Under the pieces are notes generated by a model, which saw only the letters and a list, made by a program, of their open reading frames with translations, ran no database searches and was not told the origin of the DNA. A stretch of 64,000 nucleotides of DNA from Symploca sp. SIO1C2 (GTDB lineage: Bacteria; Cyanobacteriota; Cyanobacteriia; Cyanobacteriales; Coleofasciculaceae): contig JAAHFP010000006.1 in assembly GCA_010672925.1 (NCBI GenBank), forward strand, positions 51,502 through 115,501, written 5' to 3'. How positions within the stretch are numbered: the first letter of the stretch is position 1; every line of letters begins with the position of its first letter. Below, piece by piece: positions 63,368 through 64,000 of this stretch. The translations under genes were made by a program, and so were the position numbers.

Positions 63368-64000
63368 CTCGCCGCCTACCCCACTCAGGGAAAATTTAAC
63401 CAAACCCGCACCATATCTACGTAACTACCCTCTAACTAAAAGTGATTTTTGCTACATCAATCAAATAGCGATCGCCTACCACAGCCCAAAAACAAATAGT
63501 CTTAGTCACCAGGATAAATCTTCCATCTCCCTTCAGTAACTTACTACCCCCAATGGTGAAATTGTCAAACTCTTTAACCCCGGAAAGTTGATTTTAACAA
63601 AATTAGGCTTTTAAAGATTGTAACTGATAGTACTTCCAGCACCATAAACTGCTAATAAACACCCAACTTGACTCCCTAGTATCAACAGCAAATTTCTATA
63701 TTAACAACAACAAATTCTTATTTTATAAACTACTATTTTTTATTTATTGTAGAATAAATGGTTGTTATTTATACAATAAAATTCTGTTTGTTTTTCCATT
63801 ATCGGTAATTTTTAATTATTACAAAAACTTAAAAATACTTGAAGGCATGGGTTTCCATTGTTAATAATAGAAGCCGAAGATTTGAATTGCATCTCATCGC
63901 TTAATAAACCCGGAATATTGATTAACTTACTAAATGTGCAGACTATCTAAGTTTGGGCTTTAATAAAAGTTGCTAATCTCAAGTTTCGGGTTTGAGAGAA
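63368..64000. other. Gene-free AT-rich end of window
   Basis: No frame with family likeness and no RNA gene was seen on either strand. The sequence becomes very AT-rich near 63700-63840 (TTTTTTATTTATTG-like). It may be the upstream region of the TpsA-like gene or of a gene beyond the window. Confidence 0.5.

Overview
The window looks like chromosome from a filamentous cyanobacterium. GCGATCGC (HIP1) octamers are scattered throughout. There is a PanC-Cmk fusion typical of cyanobacteria, very large Ser/Thr-kinase/AAA/GAF/PAS sensors, a canonical cyanobacteriochrome GAF motif, PEP-CTERM proteins, an FHA-type exoprotein and a dense load of small intergenic repeats, as in large-genome mat-forming marine genera. 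The genus is inference; no rRNA or tRNA was found.

Layout. 1-11 kb: a 5'-truncated multi-sensor protein ending in a candidate bilin-binding GAF, an antitoxin/PIN-toxin pair whose toxin is broken by one TGA, and a giant Ser/Thr kinase-ATPase-GAF protein that stops inside its histidine-kinase module. 11.6-13.4 kb: an RlpA-like exported protein and a DUF4926 protein. 13.5-40.0 kb: a sulfatase island with five exported Cys-type sulfatases (S1-S5), two formylglycine-generating enzymes with both catalytic cysteines and their own signal peptides, one alkylsulfatase-like MBL protein with a degraded metal site, three paralogous AraC-type regulators (A1-A3), a Uma2-type nuclease, a PLP decarboxylase and a small helical protein. 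40.6-43.2 kb: panC-cmk and an SGNH-like protein. 43.6-50.2 kb: two histidine kinases and a receiver-adenylate cyclase. 50.7-53.5 kb: glpK and a TIGR03032-family gene. 53.9-57.0 kb: two tandem beta-helix PEP-CTERM paralogues. 57.3-63.2 kb: a 1988-residue TpsA/FHA-like protein with young 174-bp tandem repeats. 63.3-64 kb: no gene seen.

The most notable structure is modular. S1/A1, S2/A2 and S3/A3 are divergent pairs, and a conserved ~80-120 bp sequence (E elements, seven copies) lies between each pair. The same element lies upstream of S4 and S5, where the regulator is missing and a dispersed repeat begins at the place where the AraC start codon should be. This suggests one sulfatase-element-AraC module that was duplicated about five times and later lost two regulators. 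A 186-bp direct repeat (about 96% identical, inside the DUF4926 gene) brackets the island at 13.2 and 40.3 kb, exactly 27,071 bp apart.

How the genes may work together (inference): FGE converts the sulfatase cysteine to formylglycine, the exported sulfatases remove sulfate from extracellular or periplasmic sulfated compounds, and the AraC paralogues switch the sulfatases on through the E elements. The substrate cannot be read from sequence. Repeats have also shaped coding regions here: two repeat families sit in frame inside genes, and others lie at gene ends.
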